This document shows, piece by piece, positions 29,792 through 38,844 of a DNA stretch of 64,000 nt (its first letter is position 1; every line of letters starts with the position of its first letter). The translations under genes and the position numbers were made by a program. The notes below the pieces were generated by a model that had not been told where the DNA came from, did not search any database, and saw only the letters and a program-made list of their open reading frames with translations. Source of the DNA: Runella sp. CRIBMP (lineage in GTDB: Bacteria; Bacteroidota; Bacteroidia; Cytophagales; Spirosomataceae). The stretch covers positions 1-64,000 of the forward strand of contig NZ_JAAAKZ010000007.1 in NCBI RefSeq assembly GCF_009905605.1, given 5' to 3'.

Positions 29792-29995
29792 ATGAATATG
29801 CTTTCGATCTTATTGTTTTTAGGCCTTGGAGGACAAGAAATCCTGTTGATTGGCCTTATCGTATTGCTGCTTTTCGGAGCGAAAAAAATTCCTGAGCTCA
29901 TGAAGGGGTTGGGAAAAGGTATTCGGGAGTTTAAAGATGCCTCTAAAGAGGTAAAAGAAAACATCGAAAAAGGACTGGACGACGTAAGTCGCTAG
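29792..29995 (+). CDS. tatA: Twin-arginine translocase subunit TatA/TatE
   Basis: A 67-residue protein: short periplasmic start, one transmembrane helix (about residues 8-27), hinge [20 protein letters not shown] and a charged amphipathic tail, exactly the TatA plan. TatA oligomers form the passage for folded twin-arginine proteins. No tatC is in the window. A likely Tat client, the amine-oxidase lipoprotein at 62765, is encoded at the other end of the window. Confidence 0.92.
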   Translation: MNMLSILLFLGLGGQEILLIGLIVLLLFGAKKIPELMKGLGKGIREFKDASKEVKENIEKGLDDVSR

Positions 29996-30060
29996 AAAAA
30001 AGTTTGATACATTGGGCGTTTTTTTCAACGTTACAATGTAAAATAAGCTCAAACACCTAA

Positions 30061-30096
30061 AATCAGCAGTAGTGTTAGCACTACTGCCGATTTTTT
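30061..30096 (+). terminator. Rho-independent terminator after tatA
   Basis: GCAGTAGTG, loop TTAG, CACTACTGC with outer ATC/GAT pairs and a following T6 run; 65 nt after the tatA stop. Confidence 0.88.
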
Positions 30097-30139
30097 ATTT
30101 TGTGCCAACCTAAGTTTATCTTATTTACTCCCTTTCGTT

Positions 30140-31591
30140 TTGAAGTACTACACATCGCTTCGTGAAATACAGGCAGATTTGAATGACGGTTCCGTTTCGT
30201 GTCGTCAGTTGGTAGCGTATTATCTAAAAAATATTGAAGAGAAAAACGCTCAATTGAATGCTTTTGTGGCAGTTTATGGGGAGGAAGCCCAGCAGCGTGC
30301 TGAAGAGATTGACCTGAAAATTGTGGCAGGAAAAGCAGGGCGATTGGCGGGAATGGTGGTTGGAATCAAAGATGTACTGTGCTACAAAGACCACGGCTTA
30401 CAAGCAGGCAGTAAAATTCTGGATGGATTCGTGTCGCAGTTTACAGCCACCGCCGTGCAGCGAATTTTGGACGAGGATGCCATCATCATCGGGCGTCAGA
30501 ATTGCGATGAGTTTGCTATGGGCTCTTCCAATGAAAACTCGGCCTTTGGAGTAGTTAGAAACGCCGCCGACGTAACCCGTGTGCCAGGGGGCTCCTCAGG
30601 AGGCTCAGCGGTAGCTGTACAGGCCGATATGTGTTTGGCTTCTTTGGGGTCTGATACGGGCGGCTCGGTGCGACAACCAGCGGCTTTTTGCGGATTGGTT
30701 GGTTTTAAGCCTACTTACGGACGCATTTCGCGTTGGGGTTTGGTGGCGTATGGTTCTTCTTTTGATTGTATAGGTCCTATCACCAAAAGTGTGGAAGATG
30801 CGGCACTATTGCTAGAAATCATGGCTGGTGCTGACGAATTCGACAGTACCGTTTCAACGCAACCCGTGGGTGATTATACGCATTTATCGGACCTTCTAAA
30901 ACATCCTTTGCGCATAGGATATCTGCGCGAGGGGGTAGAAAGTGAAGGGTTGCAGCCCGAAATGAAGCAAGCCATGTTGGCTAAATTGGAAGTGCTCCGC
31001 GAGCAGGGCCATACAGTAGAGCCAGTGGACTTTGACTTACTTTCGTACATTCTTCCTACGTACTATATTCTCACTACGGCCGAATCCAGCTCAAATCTCT
31101 CCCGATTTGATGGGGTTCGTTACGGCCATAGAAGTAACAAAGCGGAAGATTTAACCTCTCTTTACAAGAAATCACGTAGTGAAGGCTTTGGAAAAGAAGT
31201 GAAGCGCCGGATTATGCTTGGAACGTTTGTCCTGAGCGCAAGTTATTATGATGCCTATTATACCAAAGCCCAGAAAGTTCGTCGGTTGATGAAAGAACAA
31301 ACTGACCGGGTATTTGAAAAATATGATTTTTTACTGATGCCTACTACACCTACCACGGCCTTCCCGATTGGGGATAAAACCGAGGACCCGTTGCAAATGT
31401 ATTTGGCGGATATTTTTACGGTGCAGGCCAATGTAGTGGGAAATCCTGCCATCTCCATTCCCAACGGAGTAGATGCGCAGGGACTGCCCATGGGGTTGCA
31501 AATCATGGGAAAACCTTTTGGAGAGGCCGAATTGCTGGCTTTTTCAAATCAACTAACTGAAACAAATACAGCGCAACCGTCTGTTGCGTAG
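30140..31591 (+). CDS. gatA: Aspartyl/glutamyl-tRNA(Asn/Gln) amidotransferase subunit A
   Basis: A 483-residue amidase. The start is TTG at 30140 (MKYYTSLREIQADL), the only start giving the complete N-terminus. The Ser-cisSer-Lys triad is visible: K77 in VVGIKDVL, S152 in GGSSGGSAVAV and S176 in GSDTGGSVRQPA. GatA releases ammonia from glutamine, which GatCAB uses to amidate misacylated Glu-tRNA(Gln) or Asp-tRNA(Asn). gatB and gatC are not nearby. Confidence 0.95.
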   Translation: MKYYTSLREIQADLNDGSVSCRQLVAYYLKNIEEKNAQLNAFVAVYGEEAQQRAEEIDLKIVAGKAGRLAGMVVGIKDVLCYKDHGLQAGSKILDGFVSQFTATAVQRILDEDAIIIGRQNCDEFAMGSSNENSAFGVVRNAADVTRVPGGSSGGSAVAVQADMCLASLGSDTGGSVRQPAAFCGLVGFKPTYGRISRWGLVAYGSSFDCIGPITKSVEDAALLLEIMAGADEFDSTVSTQPVGDYTHLSDLLKHPLRIGYLREGVESEGLQPEMKQAMLAKLEVLREQGHTVEPVDFDLLSYILPTYYILTTAESSSNLSRFDGVRYGHRSNKAEDLTSLYKKSRSEGFGKEVKRRIMLGTFVLSASYYDAYYTKAQKVRRLMKEQTDRVFEKYDFLLMPTTPTTAFPIGDKTEDPLQMYLADIFTVQANVVGNPAISIPNGVDAQGLPMGLQIMGKPFGEAELLAFSNQLTETNTAQPSVA

Positions 31592-31654
31592 ATACACAGC
31601 CATCAAAAACGAAACAAAACAAATGTAAAACCTAACGAGAAAATACCAAAAGCA

Positions 31655-33088
31655 ATGATGGAATTGAAGCGAATCGCGGGGATAGGAATGTTGATGGGAA
31701 TGTTTTGGCTTGGAACCGGTACATCTGGTCGTTCACAAAATGTAGAAACAAGCACCAACACGGTGGAAGAAGAACTGTTGCAGGTGGAAGCCTTCGCAGA
31801 TTCGACGGTGCCTGAAATGGTGATTCGAGAACGTTTAGCCAAGTTACAAAACGAGATTCCGCTGAGGTATCACAAGGTTACACATCAATTTGTAGAACAC
31901 TTTATTTATCGCAAGCCAGACTTCGTTAAGCGAATGCTTGAGCAGATGCATCTTTTTTTTCCACTCTACGAGCAAACCCTCGAAAAATACGGGATGCCGC
32001 GTGAGTTGAAATTTCTCTCATTGATTGAGTCGGGGCTGAATCCCAGGATTATCTCCTACGCAGGAGCAGGGGGGTTGTGGCAGTTTATGCCTGCTACGGG
32101 GCGTGAATATGGAATGCATCAGGATGATTATATAGATGAGCGCTTTGACCCCGTAAAATCGACCGATGCCGCTTGTCGTTACTTAAAACGCCTTTATAAT
32201 GCGTTTGGGGATTGGGAAATGGCTTTGGCTGCCTATAACGTAGGCCCTGGCAATGTAAAACGTGCGATGCGTCGCTCGGGGTCGAGTTCATTCTGGGGGA
32301 TTTATAATTTCCTGCCCAAACAAACACGCCACTATGTGCCCCAGTTTGTAGCGATGACCTATTTGATGCATTACCATGCCGACCATGGACTGTTTCCTGA
32401 TGTTCCTGAATTTCCAACCGTGTCGGATACGATTCAGGTTTCAGGATATTTTAATCTGATGACTTTCGCAAAGCTGGGGGGAATGACAATGGATGAGCTT
32501 TATAAGTTGAACCCCATGCTTATCAACACTGAATTGCCCTCCAAAACGAAGAATTGCGTATTGAGGGTGCCCAATCATTGTTATCATTATTTGACCGAAA
32601 ACCGTCAAATGATTTGGGATTCTGCCTCAAAATCGCCTTTCAGTGCCGTTGGTGCGCTCGCTTCCAATGGCAGTGTTTTGGAAAGTGGTGAGGAGACAGA
32701 AGGAGAAGCTGATGAGACCGATACAGTCCTAAAAACCAAAAAGGTATACCATACGGTTCGCAAGGGCGAAACGCTCGGGAAAATTGCCAGCCGCTATCGT
32801 GTAAGTGCAAGTGAGCTAAAAAAATGGAATAAACTGCGTTCAAATTCCATTCCGCGAGGAAAACGACTTGTTGTCCTCAAAGAATTTAAGGCATTACCGC
32901 AGGTAGCTGCCGCACCTTCTAAAGCAAAAGCTCAGGCAAAAATTAAAATTCGGTATCATCGCGTACAGCACGGAGATACTTTGTCTACCATTGCCGAACG
33001 CTACGGAATAGACGTAGCTCGTTTGAAAAAAATCAATCGCTTGCGGAGCAATATGGTTCGTAAAGGTCAAAAATTACTGGTTGGATAG
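31655..33088 (+). CDS. MltD-like membrane-bound lytic transglycosylase with two LysM domains
   Basis: A 477-residue protein with a hydrophobic N-terminus, a GH23/SLT catalytic domain (about residues 108-235) with catalytic Glu125 in LSLIESGLNP and the supporting motifs GGLWQFMPATGREYG and AAYNVGPGNV, then two LysM peptidoglycan-binding modules (about 367-410 and 430-477). It cleaves glycan strands in the periplasm during wall turnover. Length and order match MltD. Confidence 0.9.
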   Translation: MMELKRIAGIGMLMGMFWLGTGTSGRSQNVETSTNTVEEELLQVEAFADSTVPEMVIRERLAKLQNEIPLRYHKVTHQFVEHFIYRKPDFVKRMLEQMHLFFPLYEQTLEKYGMPRELKFLSLIESGLNPRIISYAGAGGLWQFMPATGREYGMHQDDYIDERFDPVKSTDAACRYLKRLYNAFGDWEMALAAYNVGPGNVKRAMRRSGSSSFWGIYNFLPKQTRHYVPQFVAMTYLMHYHADHGLFPDVPEFPTVSDTIQVSGYFNLMTFAKLGGMTMDELYKLNPMLINTELPSKTKNCVLRVPNHCYHYLTENRQMIWDSASKSPFSAVGALASNGSVLESGEETEGEADETDTVLKTKKVYHTVRKGETLGKIASRYRVSASELKKWNKLRSNSIPRGKRLVVLKEFKALPQVAAAPSKAKAQAKIKIRYHRVQHGDTLSTIAERYGIDVARLKKINRLRSNMVRKGQKLLVG

Positions 33089-33105
33089 CCCAAAACTTGC
33101 TAATT

Positions 33106-33167
33106 GTTAATTGTTAATCGTTATTTGGGGTTTTATTGAAATTACTCCATTTCGATCAACAATTAAC
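33106..33167. repeat. Inverted repeat GTTAATTGTT/AACAATTAAC upstream of hemJ
   Basis: A perfect 10-bp inverted pair (33106-33115 and 33158-33167) in the 87-nt gap before hemJ. The left arm is part of a short tandem repeat of taattgt. It resembles the low-complexity dispersed repeats often found between genes in this group. Confidence 0.45.
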
Positions 33168-33175
33168 ATCAAGTT

Positions 33176-33709
33176 ATGGCTCTTTTTTATATTAAAGCCT
33201 TTCACATCATCGGTGCTGTGGCATGGTTTGCAGGCTTATTTTATTTGGTCCGGATGTTTGTTTACCACGCCGAAGCCGACCAAAAACCCGAGCATCTACG
33301 TCAACCTTTTAAGGAACAATTTGGACTTATGGAGTGGCGTGCTTACAAAATCATTTGTAATCCTGCCATGATGCTCACCTGGGCCTGTGGCCTGACCATG
33401 ACCATTCTCAATCCTGCCTATTGGCAAATGGGCTGGTTTCACGTCAAGTTTTCTATCATTATTCTGCTCACCGTTTATCACCTCTGGTGCAAACGTATCA
33501 TTGTAAAATTGGAGAAAGGCGAAAAGCCTTACGATTCCTTTCAGTTTCGTCTGCTTAATGAGCTTCCTACCATTTTCTTGGTCAGCATTGTACTGTTGGG
33601 GGTTTTAAAAGATATGCTCGACTTCTTGTACGCTTTTGGAGGGGTAATGCTGTTTGGCGTTGTGCTGTTTTTGTTTGCCAAAGCCTATAAAAAGCGGCGA
33701 GAAGGGTAA
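33176..33709 (+). CDS. hemJ: Protoporphyrinogen oxidase HemJ (CopD-like family)
   Basis: A 177-residue membrane protein with about four or five helices. The start MALFYIKAFHIIGAVAWFAG carries the conserved His; the middle has EWRAYKIICNPAMMLTW and YHLWCKRI. HemJ converts protoporphyrinogen IX to protoporphyrin IX in haem synthesis. The last 36 codons have a degenerate relative 4 kb downstream (37718-37828). Confidence 0.87.
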   Translation: MALFYIKAFHIIGAVAWFAGLFYLVRMFVYHAEADQKPEHLRQPFKEQFGLMEWRAYKIICNPAMMLTWACGLTMTILNPAYWQMGWFHVKFSIIILLTVYHLWCKRIIVKLEKGEKPYDSFQFRLLNELPTIFLVSIVLLGVLKDMLDFLYAFGGVMLFGVVLFLFAKAYKKRREG

Positions 33710-33739
33710 TTTTTTTTGGACTGCTTACCATAACTACCT

Positions 33740-34369
33740 TTGAAGACTAGGATTCTTCTTGCCGACGATCACGAGATTTTGCTCGATAGTCTCACCGATT
33801 CCATCAATTTTAGTGAATTTTTGGAAGTAGTATGTACGGCAAAAAATGGATTGGAAGTACTGGAAAAATTAGCGATTTATGACGTAGATGTATTGGTGTG
33901 TGATATGCAAATGCCACAAATGGATGGCATTGCCACGGTTTTGCAAGTGCGGCAACACTATCCTCACCTTAAAATTCTGATGCTTTCAATGCTTGAAGAG
34001 ACCCATCTGATAGAGCAGGCAATTCAGGCAGGAGCCTTGGGATATGTGCTAAAGAAAGCCAAAAAAGCCGAACTCGAAAAGGCTATTTTGGCCGTGGCAA
34101 ATGGAGGAAGGTGTTTCGGGAATGAAATTGTGGAGATACTTAATATTGCAGAACCTGTCCGTGAAAACCTGCCCTATATGCTTTCTGCCCGCGAAATAGA
34201 AGTGCTGAAGCTCATTGCCCTCGAAAATTCGAGTGTCGAAATTGCCGCAAAACTTAATATCTCCTTAAATACGGTTGAAAGTCACCGAAAAAGTATCTAC
34301 CAAAAACTCCATCTAAAGAACCTCGCTGGAGCGGTTCGGTTTGCCCTAGACCATAAGCTTATTGATTAA
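33740..34369 (+). CDS. NarL/FixJ-family response regulator
   Basis: A 209-residue protein starting with TTG at 33740 (MKTRILLADDHEIL). The receiver domain has the acidic pair D9-D10, phospho-acceptor Asp55 in VLVCDMQMPQMDG and the conserved Lys in GYVLKKAKK. The C-terminal LuxR-type helix-turn-helix has SAREIEVLKLIALENSSVEI and NTVESHRKSIYQKL. The HisKA_3 kinase two genes away (35568-37493) is its natural partner, since NarL regulators pair with that kinase class. The putative secreted protein between them may be a target. Confidence 0.92.
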   Translation: MKTRILLADDHEILLDSLTDSINFSEFLEVVCTAKNGLEVLEKLAIYDVDVLVCDMQMPQMDGIATVLQVRQHYPHLKILMLSMLEETHLIEQAIQAGALGYVLKKAKKAELEKAILAVANGGRCFGNEIVEILNIAEPVRENLPYMLSAREIEVLKLIALENSSVEIAAKLNISLNTVESHRKSIYQKLHLKNLAGAVRFALDHKLID

Positions 34370-34416
34370 AAATCACGGTTTGCCGTGATTGACACCTATT
34401 ATTTTTCGGGAGAATT

Positions 34417-35571
34417 TTGATAAAAAAAACTCTCATGAAAAAAATTATACTTTGGTTATTGGTTGAGGGCTTTGCGACGCCATTGTTCGCACAAAGTATC
34501 ACCCTCACGCCTTCTGGCAGTTCAGCTATTTTAGAATTAAATACGACCAATCAAGCTTTGTTGATGCCCCGAATGACCAAAACGGAAAGGGATAATATTG
34601 TCAATGCCCGCAGTGGTATGATGATTTTTCAGACCACGACCAATACTGGCAATCCGCGCGGTATGTACTGGTACAATGGCTCATCGTGGGTACGTTTTGC
34701 CGACGACAGTGACAACAATTGGAACGCATCTGGGGATAATTTATATACGCTATTGCCCGGCAATGTAGGCATCGGTGTGAGTAGCCCCGAAGATAGACTG
34801 CATATTAGGTCGTCGGGGTCGGGAGTGGGTATCATGCTGGATGCTATCAACCCTATTTTACAGTTACGCCAAAGCAACTTCCCGTCTTCTGGATACACCG
34901 ATAAGGGTTTTGTGCAGCTCTCAGGCGACAATCTGCGTATCGGGCTTAACAGCAGTAATACTAATGGCAGGTTTATGGTTCGCACCCACGGATACGACCA
35001 ACTGGAGTTTGATGGGAGCGCAGGGGCAAAATTATTTTTTAACTATCAGGGGACAAATGTGGCCTCAATTAGCACCAATTCTCTTAATAACTTGAATATA
35101 AGTACATTGGGGGTAGACGACTTGGTAAATATCAACAATGAATTATACGTGAACGGTACCCAAAATCGGGTAGGAATTGGTACGTCAGCGCCTGACGAGA
35201 AACTAGAAGTGCTGGGAAATGTCAAAGTAACTGGTGATATTACCTTAACTGGAAAGGTTACAAAAAGTACTAATCCAAGCGGAAGTTTGTTCCCTATTTG
35301 TTATGGAAAAGTAAGTTCCTCGGGTACGCCTGAATCTGGTTCTGGAAATTGGACTTCTCAAAATGATTATGAAGGGAAGTACATTATTTCAAACGCAAGC
35401 ATTACTTTTGATTCTACGATACTAGTAACACTCAACAGTAGCAATGCCCAAATAATCTCCTCCGCAGCTTGTGGAAATGGGAAATGTAATGTTTTCCTGA
35501 AGGATGGTTTTTCCAATCAAAATGCGTTCCTTTCGGTCAATCAGGCCTTTTATTTTGTGATTTACAATTAA
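34417..35571 (+). CDS. Secreted tail-fibre-like protein of unknown function
   Basis: A 384-residue protein with a signal peptide, whether the start is 34417 or the ATG at 34435, cleaved near PLFAQS. The body resembles phage tail-fibre or surface proteins found in this phylum: the opening LTPSGSSAILELNTTNQALL, a MYWYNGSSWV motif, and two copies of the GIGxSxPxxxLxI/V motif (VGIGVSSPEDRLHI and VGIGTSAPDEKLEVLG). The C-terminal 100 residues are predicted beta-rich with a Cys pair (ACGNGKC). Its stop overlaps the stop of the convergent kinase gene by 4 nt. I do not recognise a function. Confidence 0.65.
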   Translation: MIKKTLMKKIILWLLVEGFATPLFAQSITLTPSGSSAILELNTTNQALLMPRMTKTERDNIVNARSGMMIFQTTTNTGNPRGMYWYNGSSWVRFADDSDNNWNASGDNLYTLLPGNVGIGVSSPEDRLHIRSSGSGVGIMLDAINPILQLRQSNFPSSGYTDKGFVQLSGDNLRIGLNSSNTNGRFMVRTHGYDQLEFDGSAGAKLFFNYQGTNVASISTNSLNNLNISTLGVDDLVNINNELYVNGTQNRVGIGTSAPDEKLEVLGNVKVTGDITLTGKVTKSTNPSGSLFPICYGKVSSSGTPESGSGNWTSQNDYEGKYIISNASITFDSTILVTLNSSNAQIISSAACGNGKCNVFLKDGFSNQNAFLSVNQAFYFVIYN

Positions 35572-37493
35572 ATAAATTCGGGCTTATCCATTTTATCATC
35601 CTCTAAGGGGACTGAAATTACAATTTTAGTCCCTCTAGAATAGCCCTTATCAATCAAAAGCTGACCCCCAATTTCCTTCAATCTTGTTTGTATATTGCTG
35701 ATTCCGAAGCCCTTATGTTGGTTGTTGGGCCAGCCCTTTCCATTGTCGGTTATTTCCACCCACAATATAGTGCAGTTTTCAAAGATGCAAATGGTAGATT
35801 CGGTGGCTTTGGAGTGTTTGATGATGTTCTGAACGAGTTCCAGACAAATGGCGTATACATTCAGTGAAACTACATTGCTTAGTGTAGGTAAAGCGTTGAT
35901 TTTTACCGAAAAATGAATTTTTTGATTCAGATTAAGTTTCCGCGCAAACTGTTCTAATGCCTGCGGTAGCCCCTCTCTTTCGAGCACTTCAGGCATAAGG
36001 TTGTGGGAGAGGAGCCTGATTTCTGAGTAGGCATTTTCGGTCATTGAAATGATATTGGAGTAGATTTTTTTTTCACGATGATTGAGGTGCTGGGGGTTTA
36101 TGTTGTCCAATGAAATACTGATTGCGGTAAGAAGGCTCCCAAGGTTGTCGTGCAGGTCGGCGGCCATTCGCCTGCGTTCAAGGTTCTGACCGCGTTGCAT
36201 GGCGTCTTTGATTTTGTCGTAGGCTTTTTGCAATTCGGCAGTTCTGCTCTGTACCTTTGCTTCCAGATTGACATTGAGTTTTTCAATCGTATCTCTTTGG
36301 TATTCAATTTCTTGGTTTTGTTTTTGTAGTAGCCTCCGGTTAAAAAACAAAACCGCCGACACAATCGCCAATAGAATAGCGCCTGCAATGAAATAATTTC
36401 TATAACGCTTCTGAATCGCTACTTCGGCCTTTTCTTTGTTGAGCAAAACCGTTGCTTTTTCTTCCGCAAATCTTCTTTCTAAAGCCACCTTGGCGTTAGC
36501 TACCTGCTCATTGAATAGCTTATCTTTAAACTCTATGTAGTGTTCGTGGGCAATGAGGGCTTCTGCCAACTGATTTTTGGCTTTATAAGCGTGGTAGAGT
36601 GTTTCGTACGACCGGTACAAAATCCGGGTATTGGCGATTTTTTCAATGCTTTTTTTGCTGAAAGCAATCGCCTCATCGTACTTTCTTAGCCCCAAGAAGA
36701 GCCGCCCCATGAGCATCTGGATCTCGGTCAAGCCGCGAATATTGGTATTTTTTTCGAAGAAACGCAGGCACTGATAAGCGGTAGGAAGTGCCTCCGCGTA
36801 TTTTTTAAGGTCAATTTTAATGCTTACACAGTCATTGAGGATGTAGTGTTTCTGCAATACGTCGCTGGTTTGGTTGATATACACCAACGAGCTGTCTAGG
36901 TAGCGGCTAGATGTAAGGTAGTCGTTGGTGTAGCCAAAAGCGCGGGCGGTAGTCAGGTACATGATCGAAATCTGTAAGTTGTTTGCCCCATTGTGGTTTG
37001 CTTTTTGGAGGGCCTCAATGCTCTGTTGGGTATAAGAAACGGCGTTTTCTATATCACTTAAAAAAATGTACCCATATACCATTTCATCAATGATAATACT
37101 TTTTTGATGCGCTGAGACGGATATTTTTAGTGAATCTATCTTGTGGAGAGCTTCCAGTCCGGTTTTTATCAACGCAATCCAATCGCCTTTCCCGCGTTCA
37201 GCATTGACTTTCTGAAAATAAGCGTCAACAATAAAAGTGTTGAGCTTATGCTGCAACGCGTAACGGAGGTATAAATCATTATAAAAAGCAAGCGAGTCGG
37301 TAGAAGATTGATTTTGGAAGTAGGAAATAACGATACGTTGAAGGGCTTTGGCTTTTTGGGTGGGCTTAGTTTGAGGGTCTAGCCATTGTTTTTTGGAGGA
37401 ATTCAACAAGCTGTCATCTTTGGCGACAGGTTTTAGCTGCGCTATTACTGCTCTACAACAAAAAAGTAAAATAATAATAATGCGCTTATTCAT
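35568..37493 (-). CDS. TPR-containing HisKA_3/NarX-type sensor histidine kinase
   Basis: A 641-residue protein: signal peptide, a large TPR-like helical sensor region (about 30-355), one transmembrane segment (about 370-388; YFIAGAILLAIVSAVLFF), a coiled coil, then the HisKA_3 dimerisation/phospho-acceptor motif ERRRMAADLHDNLGSLLTAI and a HATPase domain with DNGKGWP and GFGISNIQTRLKE. It should phosphorylate the response regulator at 33740. A -7-like TAGCTTTG (minus strand, 37522-37515) lies about 20 nt upstream. Confidence 0.9.
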   Translation of the reverse strand: MNKRIIIILLFCCRAVIAQLKPVAKDDSLLNSSKKQWLDPQTKPTQKAKALQRIVISYFQNQSSTDSLAFYNDLYLRYALQHKLNTFIVDAYFQKVNAERGKGDWIALIKTGLEALHKIDSLKISVSAHQKSIIIDEMVYGYIFLSDIENAVSYTQQSIEALQKANHNGANNLQISIMYLTTARAFGYTNDYLTSSRYLDSSLVYINQTSDVLQKHYILNDCVSIKIDLKKYAEALPTAYQCLRFFEKNTNIRGLTEIQMLMGRLFLGLRKYDEAIAFSKKSIEKIANTRILYRSYETLYHAYKAKNQLAEALIAHEHYIEFKDKLFNEQVANAKVALERRFAEEKATVLLNKEKAEVAIQKRYRNYFIAGAILLAIVSAVLFFNRRLLQKQNQEIEYQRDTIEKLNVNLEAKVQSRTAELQKAYDKIKDAMQRGQNLERRRMAADLHDNLGSLLTAISISLDNINPQHLNHREKKIYSNIISMTENAYSEIRLLSHNLMPEVLEREGLPQALEQFARKLNLNQKIHFSVKINALPTLSNVVSLNVYAICLELVQNIIKHSKATESTICIFENCTILWVEITDNGKGWPNNQHKGFGISNIQTRLKEIGGQLLIDKGYSRGTKIVISVPLEDDKMDKPEFI

Positions 37494-37717
37494 TTAACGT
37501 ATACAGGTATCTAACAAAGCTAGACAATTTCTCAGAGATTTTTATGTGGGCTGCAAGGTCAATGTATATTGCTAGTACGTTGTTGTGAGTAGCTTTCAAA
37601 AAGTATCGTATCTTGGATTTACACAACAAAAAAAGCGATTACGAGAAACAAAAGTGTTGTGCGTATAGAGATTGCCTAGATTTTGCTCTTGATAGCCCCT
37701 GCTTTAGCGGCCAATCC
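37494..37717. other. Non-coding interval upstream of the TPR kinase
   Basis: No convincing ORF. It holds the kinase's probable -7 element (37515-37522, minus strand) and a loose inverted pair CACAAC/GTTGTG around 37620-37665. The stretch from about 37668 shows weak similarity to hemJ around GAGCTTCCTACCATTTT, which may extend the remnant that follows. Confidence 0.5.
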
Positions 37718-37828
37718 GGGGTTTGAAAAGATATGCTTGACTCAGTGTACGTTTTTGGACGGTTAAGGAAGTTTGGTGTCTTGCTGTTTATCTTTGCCAA
37801 AGCGTATGAGAAACGGTGAGGGAGGTAA
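37718..37828 (+). pseudogene. Decayed copy of the hemJ 3' end
   Basis: Aligned without gaps to the last 108 nt of hemJ (33602-33709), I count 84 identities of 108 (78%). Shared blocks include AAAAGATATGCT, TGTACG, TTTGCCAAAGC and the terminal TAA. In the hemJ frame the copy reads V-stop-KDML and then an early stop at EKR, so it is not functional. Either a hemJ paralogue decayed here, or a 3' end was left behind by an integration or duplication event. Confidence 0.75.
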
Positions 37829-37862
37829 ATAAACTGTTTAAATCACTAACCTTGGAGAATAA

Positions 37863-38642
37863 ATGGCGGTAAATCTTTGGAGCAAAGAAGAATTGATTTT
37901 AGCATTTAACTTATACCTGAAGTTGCCCTTTGGTAAAATGCACAGCCGTACTCCAGAGGTGATTCATCTTGCGGGTTTGATTGGACGAACTCCCAATTCA
38001 ATTGCCTTTCGACTTACTAATTTTGCGGCCGTTGACCCCTATCATCAAGCAAGAGGAGTGAAAGGAATGGACGGTGGCAAGAGGCAATGTCAACCGATAT
38101 GGGATGAATTTATTGAGAATAAGGAGCAGTTGCTGTTTGAAAGTGAGCGTATTCTTGCTCGAAAAGAGCACCAAACCCTGGAAAATAAATTTGAAGACCT
38201 ACTTTTTGATATTAAAGATTTGAAGGACGAAACAAAGCTTCGGGCGGTTAAAGTTCGTATCAATCAAAACATATTTAGGCAAATTGTTCTATCAAATTAT
38301 TCTTCAAAATGTGCGATTTCTGGAATAGATGTTCCTGATTTATTGGTCGCAAGTCACATCCTTCCATGGTCTTCCAGTGAAAGTGAAAGATTAAATCCTG
38401 AAAATGGAATCTGCCTGTCCAATCTTTATGATAAAGCTTTTGACAAGGGATTGATAGGAATTACAGAACAGTTTTCGGTAATTATTGCTAAAGACCTGAA
38501 AAAGAATTCAAATAAAGCGTACTATCAGAAATATTTTGCTTTGCTTGAAAATGAAAAAATAGCGCTTCCAAAACGCTACCTCCCCCGAAAGGAGTTTTTA
38601 CAGCATCATTTGGATACCATTTTTAGTAAAAGGAATGGCTAA
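37863..38642 (+). CDS. HNH endonuclease (putative restriction-type)
   Basis: A 259-residue protein. The C-terminal HNH module is clear: a C150-x-I-S-G start, H165 in ASHILPW, N181 in NPENGICL and LYDKAFDKGLI. The N-terminal 50 residues form a helical domain (WSKEELILAFNLYLKLPFG ... GRTPNSIAFRLTNF), seen in HNH proteins annotated as restriction endonucleases. No methyltransferase or specificity subunit is adjacent. It lies 34 nt after the hemJ remnant, in the accessory stretch. Confidence 0.82.
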   Translation: MAVNLWSKEELILAFNLYLKLPFGKMHSRTPEVIHLAGLIGRTPNSIAFRLTNFAAVDPYHQARGVKGMDGGKRQCQPIWDEFIENKEQLLFESERILARKEHQTLENKFEDLLFDIKDLKDETKLRAVKVRINQNIFRQIVLSNYSSKCAISGIDVPDLLVASHILPWSSSESERLNPENGICLSNLYDKAFDKGLIGITEQFSVIIAKDLKKNSNKAYYQKYFALLENEKIALPKRYLPRKEFLQHHLDTIFSKRNG

Positions 38643-38786
38643 AGTTTTCAAAAAAATCGTCTTTTACACTCTGACTTGAGTTTGAGACCGTGCTAAATAG
38701 TGTCATGTCTTTGATTTTCACCACGTTCGGATAAGGAAAGTAAATTGTAATTCTACTACACTAGGAAAATATATATCATTTCTCAG

Positions 38787-38828
38787 GATTGTAATCTAGT
38801 ATTATTATAATAATTTTGGATTATAATC
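38787..38828 (+). promoter_or_regulatory. Promoter with two flanking GATTRTAATC palindromes
   Basis: TTG (38789-38791) and TAATTTTG (38811-38818) are 19 nt apart, an ideal Bacteroidota promoter. GATTGTAATC (38787-38796) covers the -33 element, and the perfect palindrome GATTATAATC (38819-38828) covers the likely start site. Their centres are 32 bp apart, about three helical turns, which suggests a repressor site, perhaps for autoregulation. Confidence 0.65.
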
Positions 38829-38844
38829 GTGAAAAGATATACTA

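Noticed and set aside
33710-37862. A recognisable integrative element or insertion sequence behind the hemJ duplication
   Set aside because: No integrase, transposase or clear terminal inverted repeats were found; only the duplicated 3' end is visible.
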